Origin: Fragilariopsis cylindrus CCMP1102
Lineage: Eukaryota; Bacillariophyta; Bacillariophyceae; Bacillariales; Bacillariaceae
Assembly (NCBI GenBank): GCA_900095095.1
Contig: FMBT01000527.1
Location: forward strand, 1 to 63,500
Reading direction: 5' to 3'
Length of the DNA: 63,500 bases
The translations under genes were made by a program, and so were the position numbers. Shown here one piece after another: positions 21,324-32,099 of the stretch; the first letter of the stretch is position 1; the number at the start of each line of letters is the position of its first letter. The notes beneath the pieces are model-generated. The model saw nothing but the letters and a program-made list of their open reading frames with translations. It made no database searches and was not told where the DNA came from.

Positions 21324-24300
21324 ATGAAGAAAAGTCGTCGTCGATCACCACCGTTACCTGCTTGCTATGCTGTATCGGAAGAGGACAACAGCAATAGTAC
21401 TGGACGAACCAAAAATAATGCAAATGCTGCAACTACTACTACTACGAGTAGTGTTCCGTACATAGATGCATGTGGGAAACGATTTTGGAGTGATCGATTT
21501 TATTTAAACGCAGAATCATCGCCACCGAAATCTAAAAAATCAGAATCAGAATCAGCATCAACATCAACATCAACTACAGATACTAAAAAAGTTGCTAGTA
21601 CCAGCTCACCTGACGACACCCCTTCTAATAATAACAACAATCTTTGTTGTGACTGTGATTGTGGGAGTTTGCAAGCACCGCCAATGTTCCCTAGAGTAGA
21701 ATTTGTCAAGTCCCTTGATTTGAAAGCTGTTGTAATGGGAACCTTTGGAATAAACTGTGAATGGTTCTATCATACTTTTCCTAAATTTGGAAGAAGAAAA
21801 AAGATAGTGCTGATGATGATGATGATGATACAGATGAGGAATGTGTTGTTCCGACAATGATTTTTCATGGTCAACGAGGATTAGAAAATAACTTAAGGAA
21901 AAATTGTACAACATGCAGATGAACTTGAATATGAAACAGATCGAGAAGGAGACGATGACGATGATGATGTTGATGATGATGATGACGATCAGCAGTATGA
22001 TGATAAATTCAATCAAGGGGATACAGATGAGTTTCTTCCTCCTACAACTACCGTTGACGTAGCTCGACAATTTGTTGATAATGATAATTTACAATTGCAT
22101 CAGGTACATTGTAATTGGGATAAAACTAAATTCCGTCCACATAATTCGAAATTAAAAAGAACTTCTTCGTATGTATCATCAGACAATAATAAGAATAATA
22201 AGAATTATGACGAGAAGAATAAGCGAGAAACAAGAATGGGTGTCCATCATCCAAAATTTATGTTGTTATTTGAAAAGTCAGGAGATTTAGTTGTTATCGT
22301 AACGACATCGAATTTATCTAAAACAAGTTGTTCAACTGTTGAAGGATCGTGGATACAACGTTTCTATCGTAATCGTGTTGGCGGTAGTGGTAGAGGTAGT
22401 AGTAGGAAAATAAATGACCACAACGACAAACAACAAGCACAAACAAATGATTTCGGTCCAGTATTACAAGATTTTTTATTCCAACTTTCAGAGGCCGCTG
22501 CACATCCATCGGGTAGAAGAAAAGAAGTGGCATCGACAAAACCACCCACCAATAACAACAGCAACAAAGACAAAAACAAAAACAACCAAAAAAATAATAT
22601 TTTGCCACTATCAGAATTCTTATCAAAACATCTTGGATTGAATTCACTGAATGAATTTTCCTCATCCTATAATTTCGAATCTGCTCGTGCTTATCTTGTA
22701 CCTGTGATACCGGGTGATTATGAGTACGATTCAAATAATATCACCCCTACCGCGTCCTCGTCCTCCGCGTCCACTGACACTAATGTTAACAATAGTAATA
22801 ATAATGATAATCGATATTATTACGGTCGACAACGAGTACGGTATATCCTTAATAAGTTAGCAACATGTTCTCCGACCATAAGTAAAAATACAAAAGATAA
22901 AAGTAAAATGGATAGACTTGTACTTCAGCCAACAAGTTCAGGAAACAATTGGACAAGATTTCAATTAGCTTCATTGATTCGTGAGTATATGGGATACTTT
23001 GATGGTGATAGTACTACTACTACTACTACTACTTATTCTAATAGTAGCTCCGATGTGACAAAGAAACAGAAACAACAAGTCAGCAAAACTCGGAACAACA
23101 ACAATAAGCAGTACTTTCGTAATGATGATTGGGTATGTCGCAATACTGATATTATTTGGCCGACCGATCAGTTTTTGGTAAATATAGCGTTGGCGTCAAG
23201 TAGTAGAGCGGCAGCGGCAAAGAAAGGTAGTAAGAAAATGAAAACTATTATCAGTCCGCTGATGGCAGCAACAACAAGGGCACGACGGAAACAACTCTCT
23301 CCAACACTGGATTCTTTTATCTTTAATTCATCTAAAAACTTTAACTCGTTTGATTGGGAATTCATTTCTCGTATGGCCGTATATCATCCCAGTACGCCTT
23401 GCCAACTAGTAGGAAACACGACAGTAAAACGAGAACGTATAAGCAGTAGTGGAGAGGTCGCGGCGACGAAAATTGAGGAGAGCATCACTAGAAATACTGG
23501 AAACGTCAAAGTAAAACGGGAGTGTGCAGGCAGTGGGGAGGCAGCAGTGACGATAGAGGATAACAATACCCTTAGCACCGAACAAATCACAGTAAAACGG
23601 GAGTGTATTCATACCGGCAATGGGGAGGTTGCTGCGACGGTAGTGGATAACAATACCCTCAACACCGAAGACATCGCAGGAAAACGGGATTGTACAGGTA
23701 GTGGGAAGGGTACAGCGACGTTCAAGGAGAACAAAACCCTCAACACCATCAATGGGAATAACAATACAGAAGAGCTTATCAAATCTCCTCATTTTAAGAG
23801 CATTGCCCGTTTATTTCAAAATCACACTGCGATGCGCAAACGTAATGTTCCGCCCGCAGACGCATACTTTAGTTGGTTCCTCATGACTTCAGCGTGCTTA
23901 TCTCATGGAGCACAGGGGGCTGTTGTTGATGAGGATGTTGTTGCTAAAAGTAGAAGAGAATACGAAAACGACCCGTCTTCTCGGCCAATATCGTCATCGT
24001 CTAGCGTTGTTGGTTATCGCAATTTTGAATTAGGAGTTCTATTTACTAGTCACTTACCACTAAAGGAAGTCCCTAAGAAAAATAATAAACCTACCGCAAT
24101 GGGTACGTCGTCGTCATCATCCTCAGCGGTAAAGCATCGAAAGCGGCAGCACCAACGGGGGTTCGTTTACTGCTTCCAACCCCATCAGTGCTCCTGCGAC
24201 AAACGAAATGCCCACAATAACAATATTAACGAATCGAAGAAATCTTCTTCCTCCTCCTCGTTGTCACCGTCACCATCATCCCTACCAGAATTGGTACACT

Positions 24301-24539
24301 TGCCTGTTCCGTATAACATACGACCAGAATCTTATTTCGAACAACAACAAGGCGATGATGACGGTCATGATTTGCCATTGATGAAGTATGATCCATTCTT
24401 CCACGAAATCTCTGATGATAATCGATGTGTGGGCAACATGCTATTAACTCCGTTTGGAAAAAACGAAGTTCAACAAATGCTCCTCGAAGATAATGCTAGT
24501 AGCAGTAATAGCAATAAACGGCGTAGGAAAGAAGTTTAA
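21324..24539 (+). CDS. TDP1: Tyrosyl-DNA phosphodiesterase 1-like protein (two frameshifts; degenerate second HKD motif)
   Basis: One frame starts at 21324 and the main frame is open to TAA at 24537-24539. Coding is continuous through two shifts at A-runs near 21798 and 21902 (TMIFHGQRGLENNLRK|KIVQHADELEYE), giving about 1070 aa. The first TDP1 motif is intact: GVHHPKFMLLF with His and Lys, then TTSNLS. The second motif is recognisable by AYFSWFLMTSACLSHGAQG and NFELGVLF. However, the usual PHxK is NHTA here and the usual SANLS is SACLS, so Lys and Asn of the second HKD appear replaced. TDP1 removes topoisomerase I peptides from DNA 3' ends. Large Asn/Ser/Thr inserts and three imperfect VKRE..GSGE-type repeats (about residues 690-800) separate the halves. 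A degenerate copy of its tail recurs at 30446. Confidence 0.72.
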
Positions 24540-24557
24540 CATCAACCGTTTAGTGGT
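24471..24557 (+). repeat. TDP1 tail, direct-repeat copy 1 (pairs with 30446-30535)
   Basis: It spans the last 23 codons (CAACAAATGCTCC onward), the stop TAA, and ATCAACCGTT of the 3' UTR. The second copy differs by one 3-bp insertion and a few substitutions, mostly synonymous, which indicates duplication of a coding tail. Confidence 0.9.
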
Positions 24558-24949
24558 CTTGTTTTTCACAGAGGGGAACGACAAATATAAATACAAGTAT
24601 AATATCAATACAAATTCGAATTCGAATACAAGGAAGAGGATGAGAACGACGAATATTAATACAAATACAAATACGAATACGAATATGAATATGATTACGA
24701 ATAAAATACAAATACAAATTAATAAGGTGAATCAATTGTCGTGTTATCATTATAATTATCATTTTAAATGGAATGTGTAGTAGTTGAAGGTGTGATACTG
24801 TTGTTGGGTGGGTATAAGTATTCATTATTACTTGTCCTTCATCATCATCATTATCATCATCTTTGGATTGGTATTTTTGTATATGTTTATGTATATGTTG
24901 TACGTTTAGATCACGAGTTTGCGTCTATGTTGCAATGTTAGCGTTGGGC
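24558..24949. repeat. 3'-3' spacer with AATACA-type simple repeat
   Basis: Between about 24580 and 24720 runs an imperfect hexanucleotide array (AATACA, AATACG, AATATG variants). No gene is present. Confidence 0.6.
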
Positions 24950-26733
24950 TTACACCAAGACGTTCTCGCTGTCCTCACTGTCCTCGATGGACATAAATGG
25001 AGATGGACTCAATGCGCCTTCGATGTTAGTAGAAATCATATTGGCCGCATTCTGGGCAAATGCTGCTCCATATAGACTGCTTCCACCGTTGCATAAGATC
25101 ATGGTCTTGGCAAGAAAGATACCTTCCCCGTGGGAACCATCGCCAAAGGCAACCACACCAGCAATTGCCCAATAGATGTTTTCAGCCTTGGCATCACCTG
25201 CAAGGATGACTGTTGCGCCAGGTCCAGCAGTAAAGGTTCCAGCGATCTGCATGGTCCATACGTCAGTGGAGGTACCGCTGAAGGTTAGGGTGGTGTCGAA
25301 TTTGACGGTTGTGGACCACTTGTAAATGCCTGACTCGAGTGTCAATCCTGAGATGTCACCAGCGAGACCCAGCCCAACTGTGACTGAACCCGGGCCTGTG
25401 CGACCAACAGCATCAGTGTAGGCAGCTTCCATGTCGTAAATAGCAGTGGTCATCATGGCAGGAGTGGGAGCTGCATGATCAGCGGCATATACATTGCCTG
25501 TGACCATAGAGGATGTAGAATGGTCACCAATCAAAGTCAATGCGAAACCAGTATAAGAAGTTTGAGCAATAGGACTTGTTCCCATGTGGCCGATCACCAA
25601 GGTTGTACCCGTGGTTGTCACTCCTGTCTTTGTCAAGACTGCAAAGTTACCTGCAGTTCCAAGATCCACATGATCAAAACTTGGTTTCAAACCTTAATTA
25701 GCTGAACCTACTGGGACAAAAATTGCGGCTTCTGCGGGAGTATCTTCTTGAATGTCGCCGTCGCATTCTTCACTGCAGGAATCTTCCGTCAGGCACGCAC
25801 CGGCTGCAAAAACCATGGAAGAACACTTGCAGGAGTTTTTGCCGGTGCAACTACCGGCTGCAGAGGAGAAAGTAGATGTGGTTCCCCAACATGAACCCTT
25901 ACTAGTACAAGAACCAGCAGCAATGGAACCACCAGCCTTGTAGCAGGAACCCTTGCCAGTACAAGAACCAGCAGCGATGACACCAGTAGACCTGTAGCAG
26001 GCTCCTTTATTGGTACAAGAACCAGCAGCAATGGAACCTTTGCTCACTCCAACACAGGCATCCCCGCCAAGACACGAATTAGCCCCAACATAGATGGCTA
26101 AACATTGGCAGTTTGTGCCTGGACCAATGCAACTTCCGGCGCCAACTGTGATCGGATTCAAACTAGGAACGGCGATAGGAGAAGCACTTGAAGGAGCAAG
26201 ACTAGGGGCAGCACTTGGATCAAAACTTGGAGCAGTACTAGGTGCATCACTTGGTGATTGACTAGGCTTAAGGCTCGGACCAGAACTTGGACCAGAACTT
26301 GGACTAGCACTAGGAATACCACTAGGTACAAAACTTGGTTTCAAACTTGGGACAGCAATCGGTTTGCTACTCGGATCAACACTAGGAATTGAACTTGGCA
26401 ATGAACTTGGTACAGCACTGGGAGGCAAAATTATAAAAGCTTCTATCCCTGATTCTTCAAATAACTTTGCAGCATAATCTCCTGTTCCGACTGCAGCTTC
26501 AATTTTACCTACTGCTGCTGCAGTGTCAAAGTTTGATGAAGCTGAAGCAGTGATTGTACATTGTAGGTTATAACACACAGAACCACCTGTAGCTGTGCCA
26601 TCAGCCTCAATATATCGCAAGGTATCACTGTTGCAGTACATTCGACAACAACATCTGAATCATTCGATAGAAACGTTGGCGTATAACTATGCTTGTTGAA
26701 CTACAGCAATTCTTCTTGCCGTCTTAAGAGCAC
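24950..26733 (-). CDS. PSxxPS linker, Cys-rich repeats and DUF3494 ice-binding domain (broken frame; probably 3' part of the gene at 26830)
   Basis: A 96-bp intron (26734-26829, phase 1) links this to the metalloprotease part. After one frameshift near 26645, the minus frame encodes a SEA-like segment (SDTLRYIEADGTATGG), about 20 PSxxPS linker repeats and then about eight repeats of AAGSC.GKGSC type. An in-frame TAA (25694-25696) follows. Straight after it, still in frame, comes GLKPSFDHVDLGTAGNFAVL and a complete DUF3494 ice-binding fold: TSPIAQTSYTGFALTL, VTGNVYAADHAAPTP, DMEAAYTDAVGR, GDISGLTLESGIYKWS, DVWTMQIAGTF, GVVAFGDGSHGEGIFLAKT, then GAAFAQNAANM. DUF3494 proteins bind ice and inhibit recrystallisation in polar microalgae. 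The ice-binding part has no signal peptide of its own, which argues for fusion upstream. Confidence 0.7.
25694..25696 (-). other. In-frame TAA between Cys-rich repeats and ice-binding domain
   Basis: Reading minus, GTA GGT TCA GCT AAT TAA GGT TTG AAA CCA stays in one frame on both sides of the stop. The codons after it (GLKPSF) resemble the PSLKPSF linker used elsewhere in the protein. Premature stop, readthrough or sequence error are all possible. Confidence 0.85.
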
Positions 26734-26829
26734 CTAAAGAAAGACAAAACAAGTAAATAATTTGTTAAAAATAGTTCATAATGGTTAAAAAAACATTGTT
26801 CTGATGGAAAAAGAAGGGTTTTGGCTTAC

Positions 26830-29664
26830 CTTCTTCAATTTGGACAGCAGTAACACTTGGTTGTACTGCAAAAAGAACTGCAACAGTAGTCGAAGGTGTC
26901 ATAGTTGGCACACTTGAGGGCATTGTACTTGGTTCGAAACTTGGGACAGTACTCGGTTTGCTACTCGGATCATGACTAGGAGCAGAACTAGGTACATCAC
27001 TTGGTGATTGACTAGGCTTAAAGCTCGGTTCGGTACTCGTCCCAATACAAAAGGAATAACTAGCCTGGAACTTTTCAACGCCACCACCCTCAAACACAAT
27101 TTCATTATCCAAATATATTTTGTAGTTTCCTTGACCATTATAAGGAGAATTACTGCGTCTATCTTCAATTTTGAATGTATAACACTTGTTGGACTCGAGA
27201 CAATAATGTGATCCATCAATTGGATAAAAATATGAACTCCTTGCTCGATGATTTGTTCTGGGTGCAGATTCAATGACTGTATTGGAATCATTCTCGATTA
27301 ATTTCCAAGAAACTGCATTATTGTAATTACCGGTATTTAATGCAATAGAGAATCGTCCATTACCATTTGAAGATCCACATGATATTGTTGGACTCTCGGT
27401 GGGAACACCATCACTTAATGTTGTAATTTCAATAGGTGCATCTCGGCCTGAATTGGTATATGGTTTGACACGGATTGTAACATCAAATACTGTTCCACCA
27501 AAATTGTATATTGTATATGATTGTCCAGGTATTAGATCAGCAATACGATTCGATTCTCCATAGTTGTTAGGTCCACCACTATTTTTTTCAAATAGAATAA
27601 CTTCATTGGCAGCCTGGAGTGTTCCTGCATTGATACCAGCTTTCAAGTTGTATCCCAAATAATAATCATTTCCAAATGTTTCACCAAATTCCACTAATCG
27701 CAACGTCACCAATTGATCGTTGTTTGAACCATTCACTTGATAATCAGTAATTCCATTCAATACAAAATCGACCACTGAGTTTTTATTCTGAAGTGGATCA
27801 AATGATTCTTGAGCATTGGTATACCATCCGGTTTGAAAGTTTTTCGCTGCATTGAAACACTGCTTGGGTCCATCATCTTTGTTGTAACCGTATCCATGAT
27901 ACATGATTGATCTCTGTAGGCATGTCCATCTTTATTCGAATGACCGAACCCGATGTTATGGCCAATCTCATGCATTTGTACACTCACACTACGACACCAA
28001 TTATTATTGCAGACACTCAACCATGAATTGACGTAGGCATAGGCAAGCCAATTCCCAGTTCCAGGTGGCAAACAAATCATCACTAAGTCATAGTCAGATG
28101 AAATATTTCCATATTCTTCTCTAGCCTGTGCTTCTACGGCACCACGAACGGCATAATGGGTGTTGAAGGATGCAGCTACATTAATAGAGATAGTAGTGAT
28201 CCCATTAGTAATACTCGAAGTACCATCATTATTTGGTCTGTTGGCAGCTGGTTCAATAATGAGTTGATCTTTTGAACAAGATGCATATCCACTGTAAAGG
28301 AGAGTTGATAAAAGGAGAGAAAGGAAGAAAGGGTGGGGAGAGTTAGTGATTGATCGATCGATTGAAAATAAATAGAAAGAAACAGAGAATATACATGTTG
28401 CGATTCGATTTCGATTCAACTTGAGCTTACGTCTTTAATGAATATTCATCATCAAATACATCATTCTTCAATTGTGCCTCGTCAGCATCGTTTGAGACAC
28501 CGTTCGAATCAATCACCTTAATTACCAGTATAGACAATGTTCCAGGATTCGGCGATATTAATGATCGTGACGAACGTAATGAACCACCGCCACCACCATT
28601 ACCATTACCAGCATTATTTAATCGTCGTCGTTGTTTGTAATGACGATCGTGGGTATCAGGAAGAGATATTACTTCCAGTGTGGCTGTATTGGGAATATTC
28701 ATCTTCATTTCACCCGTATCAAGAGATTCTTCAATATAGGCACCGGTTGTCTTTAAGAGAGAGGCGCCTGATTGAGCGCCCTTCTCATCGATGACTTTCT
28801 TCGTGATAACATCATCCGTCACGATATCGATAAAGGAACGTCCATTCAATTTGTCCATGGCTACTTGGTGTGGGAATTCACACACCCAAGCATTTGATAT
28901 TCCTTCTCTCTCGATATGATTTTCAAACTGTGTTTCTCTCATTACCAATAAACAATCCAAATTGTCATCTTCCAAATGTCGATGACGATGTGTAGATGTA
29001 TCGGTAATAGACCATACTGCAACTGGCGTATCACTTGATCTGCTAGTAGGATCCTTGCTCGGTTTGCTGCGTAGCACGTTCGTTGGTGCGTTCGACGGCT
29101 TGTTGCTAATCGTTGTTCGAGGCTGTGTTGTAGATTCAGATGAATAGAAAATGAGATGAAAATCATAGTTACAGCAACAACAACAATAACAACAACAACA
29201 AATAACATCAAGAACCAGTCAAATTATACGACGAGAATACTTACAGCTACAGTTGGTGGATTTGTTGGTGTCACATTTGAAGAAGTACTTGGACAGGCAT
29301 TCACCGAAACAGTGAAGGTGCAGGTGGCTACATTGTCCTTGTTGTCTACGTATTTCACGGTGACAAGTGTGTTGCCGACTGGAAACAAATTACCGCTTAC
29401 GTGGGTCGTCGAGACAAGAGAAGGATTGGAATCGCAGTCATCTTCCGCTGTAGTTGCCCATGTTGCCGCGCTCGAGCCTCCGCATGTAACAGCATTGATA
29501 GTGTGGTCTTGACAGTCCACTCCGTCGATCTTGATAGTAGGGGCTGTCGTGTCAGAAAAGGTTCCCTGAATGTTTGCTGGATAGAGGTCCTGCACCTCGG
29601 TTCCATGGGAATGGACTTGCGAGAGTCCCCCAATGAGAAAAATGGCAGCGATAGAGAAGTTCAT
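26830..29664 (-). CDS. Secreted HYR-domain gametolysin-like zinc metalloprotease (peptidase M11), multi-exon
   Basis: Exons 29245..29664, 28431..29122 and 26830..28291 join via GT-AG introns: 29123-29244 in phase 0, 28292-28430 in phase 2. Residues 1-20 are a signal peptide. An HYR module follows (DTTAPTIKIDGVDCQDHTIN, then VTVKYVDNKDNVATCTFTV). A PT/PS linker (NPPTVAPRTTISNKPSNAPT) and a propeptide-like region come next. The M11 catalytic site is MHEIGHNIGFGHS, a full HExxHxxGxxH, with QSCIM as the Met-turn. One frameshift lies near 27900, after which YNKDDGPKQCFNAAKNFQTGWY continues the family pattern. A beta-sandwich of the CYTFKIEDRRSN...YKIYLDNEIVFEGG type and PSxxPS repeats follow. Gametolysins cleave Hyp-rich cell-wall glycoproteins. 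The coding sequence continues through another intron into the ice-binding part. Confidence 0.75.
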
Positions 29665-30084
29665 CGTAGAACAAAGGAATTGTAGAACAAAATAAGTTGT
29701 ACAGTATATGGTACGTTTTTTTTTGAAATTATGTACCGATAGTGAGTTTCTAAAGATTAGTCCCCTCGTTCCTTACCTGTAGTAATATACTGGTTATCAT
29801 AGATCTTACAAATCAGATATTTCTGTTCGCTAACTATGTTGTACTTTTAACTTACTTCATTGTTCGTACGCGATGGTAACAATCATGTATGCATGATACC
29901 ATTGCGTATTTGAATAAGAATTTAATCGTAAACTTTAGGATCTTGTTAAACTACCTTACTAGTACAATAAATCGTGTTTAGTCTGAGTATCACGAAAAAA
30001 TTCAAAAAAAGTTCCTGAGCATTTAATCATTCCCAATCCCCATTTTCTTTTCTTTTTATTTACGACGTATAATTTGTTATTTCC
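29665..30084. other. Upstream region of the metalloprotease gene
   Basis: AT-rich, presumed promoter of the minus-strand gene starting at 29664. It contains the left 15-bp direct repeat TCCTGAGCATTTAAT (30013-30027) associated with the TIR element. Confidence 0.4.
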
Positions 30085-30305
30085 CTTCCTCCAGCGAACG
30101 CTTAATTCAAGCGCGCTATCGTTTGAAAATGTAGCGTCTAATTAATAGGTGCAAAGACGAAATTTGCAAGGAGGATCAGGGAAACTTGTGACTTTAACCC
30201 TCTATTTTGTGAGAAGATCTTAATATTTTAAGGTTTTAGCGGGCTTTTACACACGCTAAATTTTCAGACCATATCGCGCGTGAATTAAGCGTTCGCTGGA
30301 GGAAG
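30085..30305. mobile_element. Small terminal-inverted-repeat (MITE-like) element
   Basis: The 35-bp arm 30085-30119 (CTTCCTCCAGCGAACGCTTA onward) is the reverse complement of 30271-30305 with two or three mismatches. The 221-bp element has no coding capacity. Outside it, TCCTGAGCATTTAAT occurs as a direct repeat at 30013-30027 and 30327-30341, each preceded by an A-run. These repeats are set back 20-60 bp from the arms, so they are not a simple target-site duplication. They may mark an older nested insertion. Confidence 0.7.
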
Positions 30306-30445
30306 TACTATGATGGAAAAAAATAGTCCTGAGCATTTAATATGATGGGAGTGAAATGCGTTTGCCAGATAGTACAGTAATTTTAGTCGTAAAAGAGAGT
30401 GAGAGAGAGAGAGTTGTATTGTTAGATAGTTATTCACACAATTTA

Positions 30446-30535
30446 CAACAAATGCTCCTCGAAGATAATACTACTAGTAGCAGCAATAGCAATAAACGTC
30501 GTAAGAAAGAAGTTTAACATCAACCGTTGAGTGGT
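30446..30535 (+). pseudogene. Duplicated 3' tail of the TDP1-like gene
   Basis: About 90 bp matching 24471-24557. It translates to QQMLLEDNTTSSSNSNKRRK followed by KEV and TAA, against QQMLLEDNASSSNSNKRRR in the intact gene. The match continues about 17 bp past the stop. No TDP1 coding sequence precedes it. With copy 1 it brackets the metalloprotease/ice-binding region as a direct repeat. Confidence 0.85.
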
Positions 30536-30875
30536 ATTTCGGGTAGCTACTAAAATACTAGTAAGTAATTGAATAATTGATTCTTCAATAACAAAACATA
30601 ACTACAGTATTATTAATTAAATAGCATTTGCTACATCTACAGAAATAATATCATTCGCCTTGATTTAAGTAGATAACCAAGTATGTTCGATACGGCTACT
30701 TTATGAATGAATGGAAGACCACGTTTATACGTATACATCGTGTAATCAAACTTATCTGTCGGCGTTTTCAGTGGCTGTCCGAGTAGAACAATTGAGAACT
30801 CCTATCCTGGAGCGCACGCTTCGGCCAAACTAAATTCCTTTCAGTCCAGGTAAAAAAGTAGCGCATCTTCAGTAT
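30536..30875. other. Intergenic region
   Basis: AT-rich spacer between the TDP1 tail copy and the 3' end of the Cys-rich gene. Nothing else recognisable. Confidence 0.4.
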
Positions 30876-31400
30876 CTAGTACTCGTCTTTGTAAGTATCA
30901 ATCGTCTTGACATCAGCCATTGGAACAACGTCGTCACTGTAGGATGCCATCTGGATGCCTTCTCGATCCATCTTTTCGTGGGGCACTGGACTGTAATCAA
31001 ACACTGACCTTTCCAGGGCCACGCAACGGGGTGCTTCGACGCAGCAGCCGCAATTGGGATAACAAGACAAGCAGTCGTAAGCACAAACCGGAGTATCGAG
31101 ATACTCGTTATCCAGGGGCAAGGCTATGACTTCCTTAATGCAGCACATCTGGCAGGCACCTTTGCAACAGGTGTCTGGCTCCTTGCAGCCACAGGCACAG
31201 AGGATGCAGCCAATTTTGCAGCATTCGTTGTTGTTGGGATTGGTTACCATCCCACATCCCGTACATTCTTCTCCTGGTGCACACGCAATTTCTCGAATGC
31301 AGCACAATACTTGACTTTTTCTCTTGCATCCACAGATGCAATCGTCAAATTCACAACCTGACCAGAAGCAGCCGATGGCTTGTAGCAATAGAGGAGCCAT
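30876..31400 (-). CDS. Cysteine-rich small protein with internal duplication, function unknown
   Basis: 174 aa, with about 33 Cys in the first 125 residues. Two related halves are visible: CICGCKRKSQVLCCIREIA and CACGCKEPDTCCKGACQMCC with IKEVIALP. CAYDCLSCYPNCGCCVEAPRC follows. The C-terminal 50 residues are polar and Cys-free. The short N-terminus (MAPLLLQAIGCFWSGC) is weakly hydrophobic and not a clear signal peptide. The CCxxG/CxxC patterns recall PLAC8-type and metal-binding proteins, but I do not recognise the family with confidence. Frame and start are supported by uninterrupted Cys periodicity. Confidence 0.7.
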   Translation of the reverse strand: MAPLLLQAIGCFWSGCEFDDCICGCKRKSQVLCCIREIACAPGEECTGCGMVTNPNNNECCKIGCILCACGCKEPDTCCKGACQMCCIKEVIALPLDNEYLDTPVCAYDCLSCYPNCGCCVEAPRCVALERSVFDYSPVPHEKMDREGIQMASYSDDVVPMADVKTIDTYKDEY

Positions 31401-32099
31401 ATTGATTCTTGATGGAGGGGGCTTTATTTATTCTACTATTAAGAAGGTTATGGCAATCATTGAAGTTTGCACATTCCTTTCGTCGACAACACAACAATAC
31501 GCGTACACTACAGTTTTTGGCTGGAAGAACGCGACGCCACTCACGACTCACTCGTCCCCAGCTTCTCCTTGCCTTGTTCTCCTCTCAAAAAGAAAGGAGA
31601 ACAACGTCTCATTTTCTTTCTGATACGTTTTGGGCTATAATGAAATGTGTCGCGCGCGCCTTATTGAAGCTTCTTTCCGTTATAGAAGGCGTTAAACTTT
31701 CGATATTTTTTCACAAACACTTACACACACAACAGAACAATGCAATTACTTAAGTAATAATATAATTGAAGTAAACGGCGCTTTCCATACTTAGATCTAG
31801 AGCTGTTGTTCCATTATTAATTATTTTGTGGTTCTTGTTTGCATTTCGCCGATTTATTTTGAATAATGAAGTAATAACGTCAAACATCTGATCATTCGAA
31901 TCTTTTTATACTGCGTGGGTAGTTTTGAACACTGTACAACAACAACAATAAAACTACTGCGACTGCGACTGCGACTACTACTGCGACTACTAGTACTGTA
32001 ATAGAAAATGTTTGATAAAACTATCCACCTGTTACAATATAAATAATAACGATACGGTAGTACGGAAAATTTAAGGTAGATCGAACTACACATACATCT
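31401..32099. promoter_or_regulatory. Divergent intergenic region
   Basis: Lies between the divergent starts of the Cys-rich gene and the repeat-bearing hypothetical gene. It contains a CGCGCGCGCC block near 31650 and a GACTGC triplet-pair tandem near 31960-31990. No gene is evident. Confidence 0.4.

Noticed and set aside
30013..30341. Outer TCCTGAGCATTTAAT repeats as the target-site duplication of the TIR element
   Set aside because: They lie 20-60 bp away from the inverted-repeat arms at unequal distances, so they cannot be a simple TSD.
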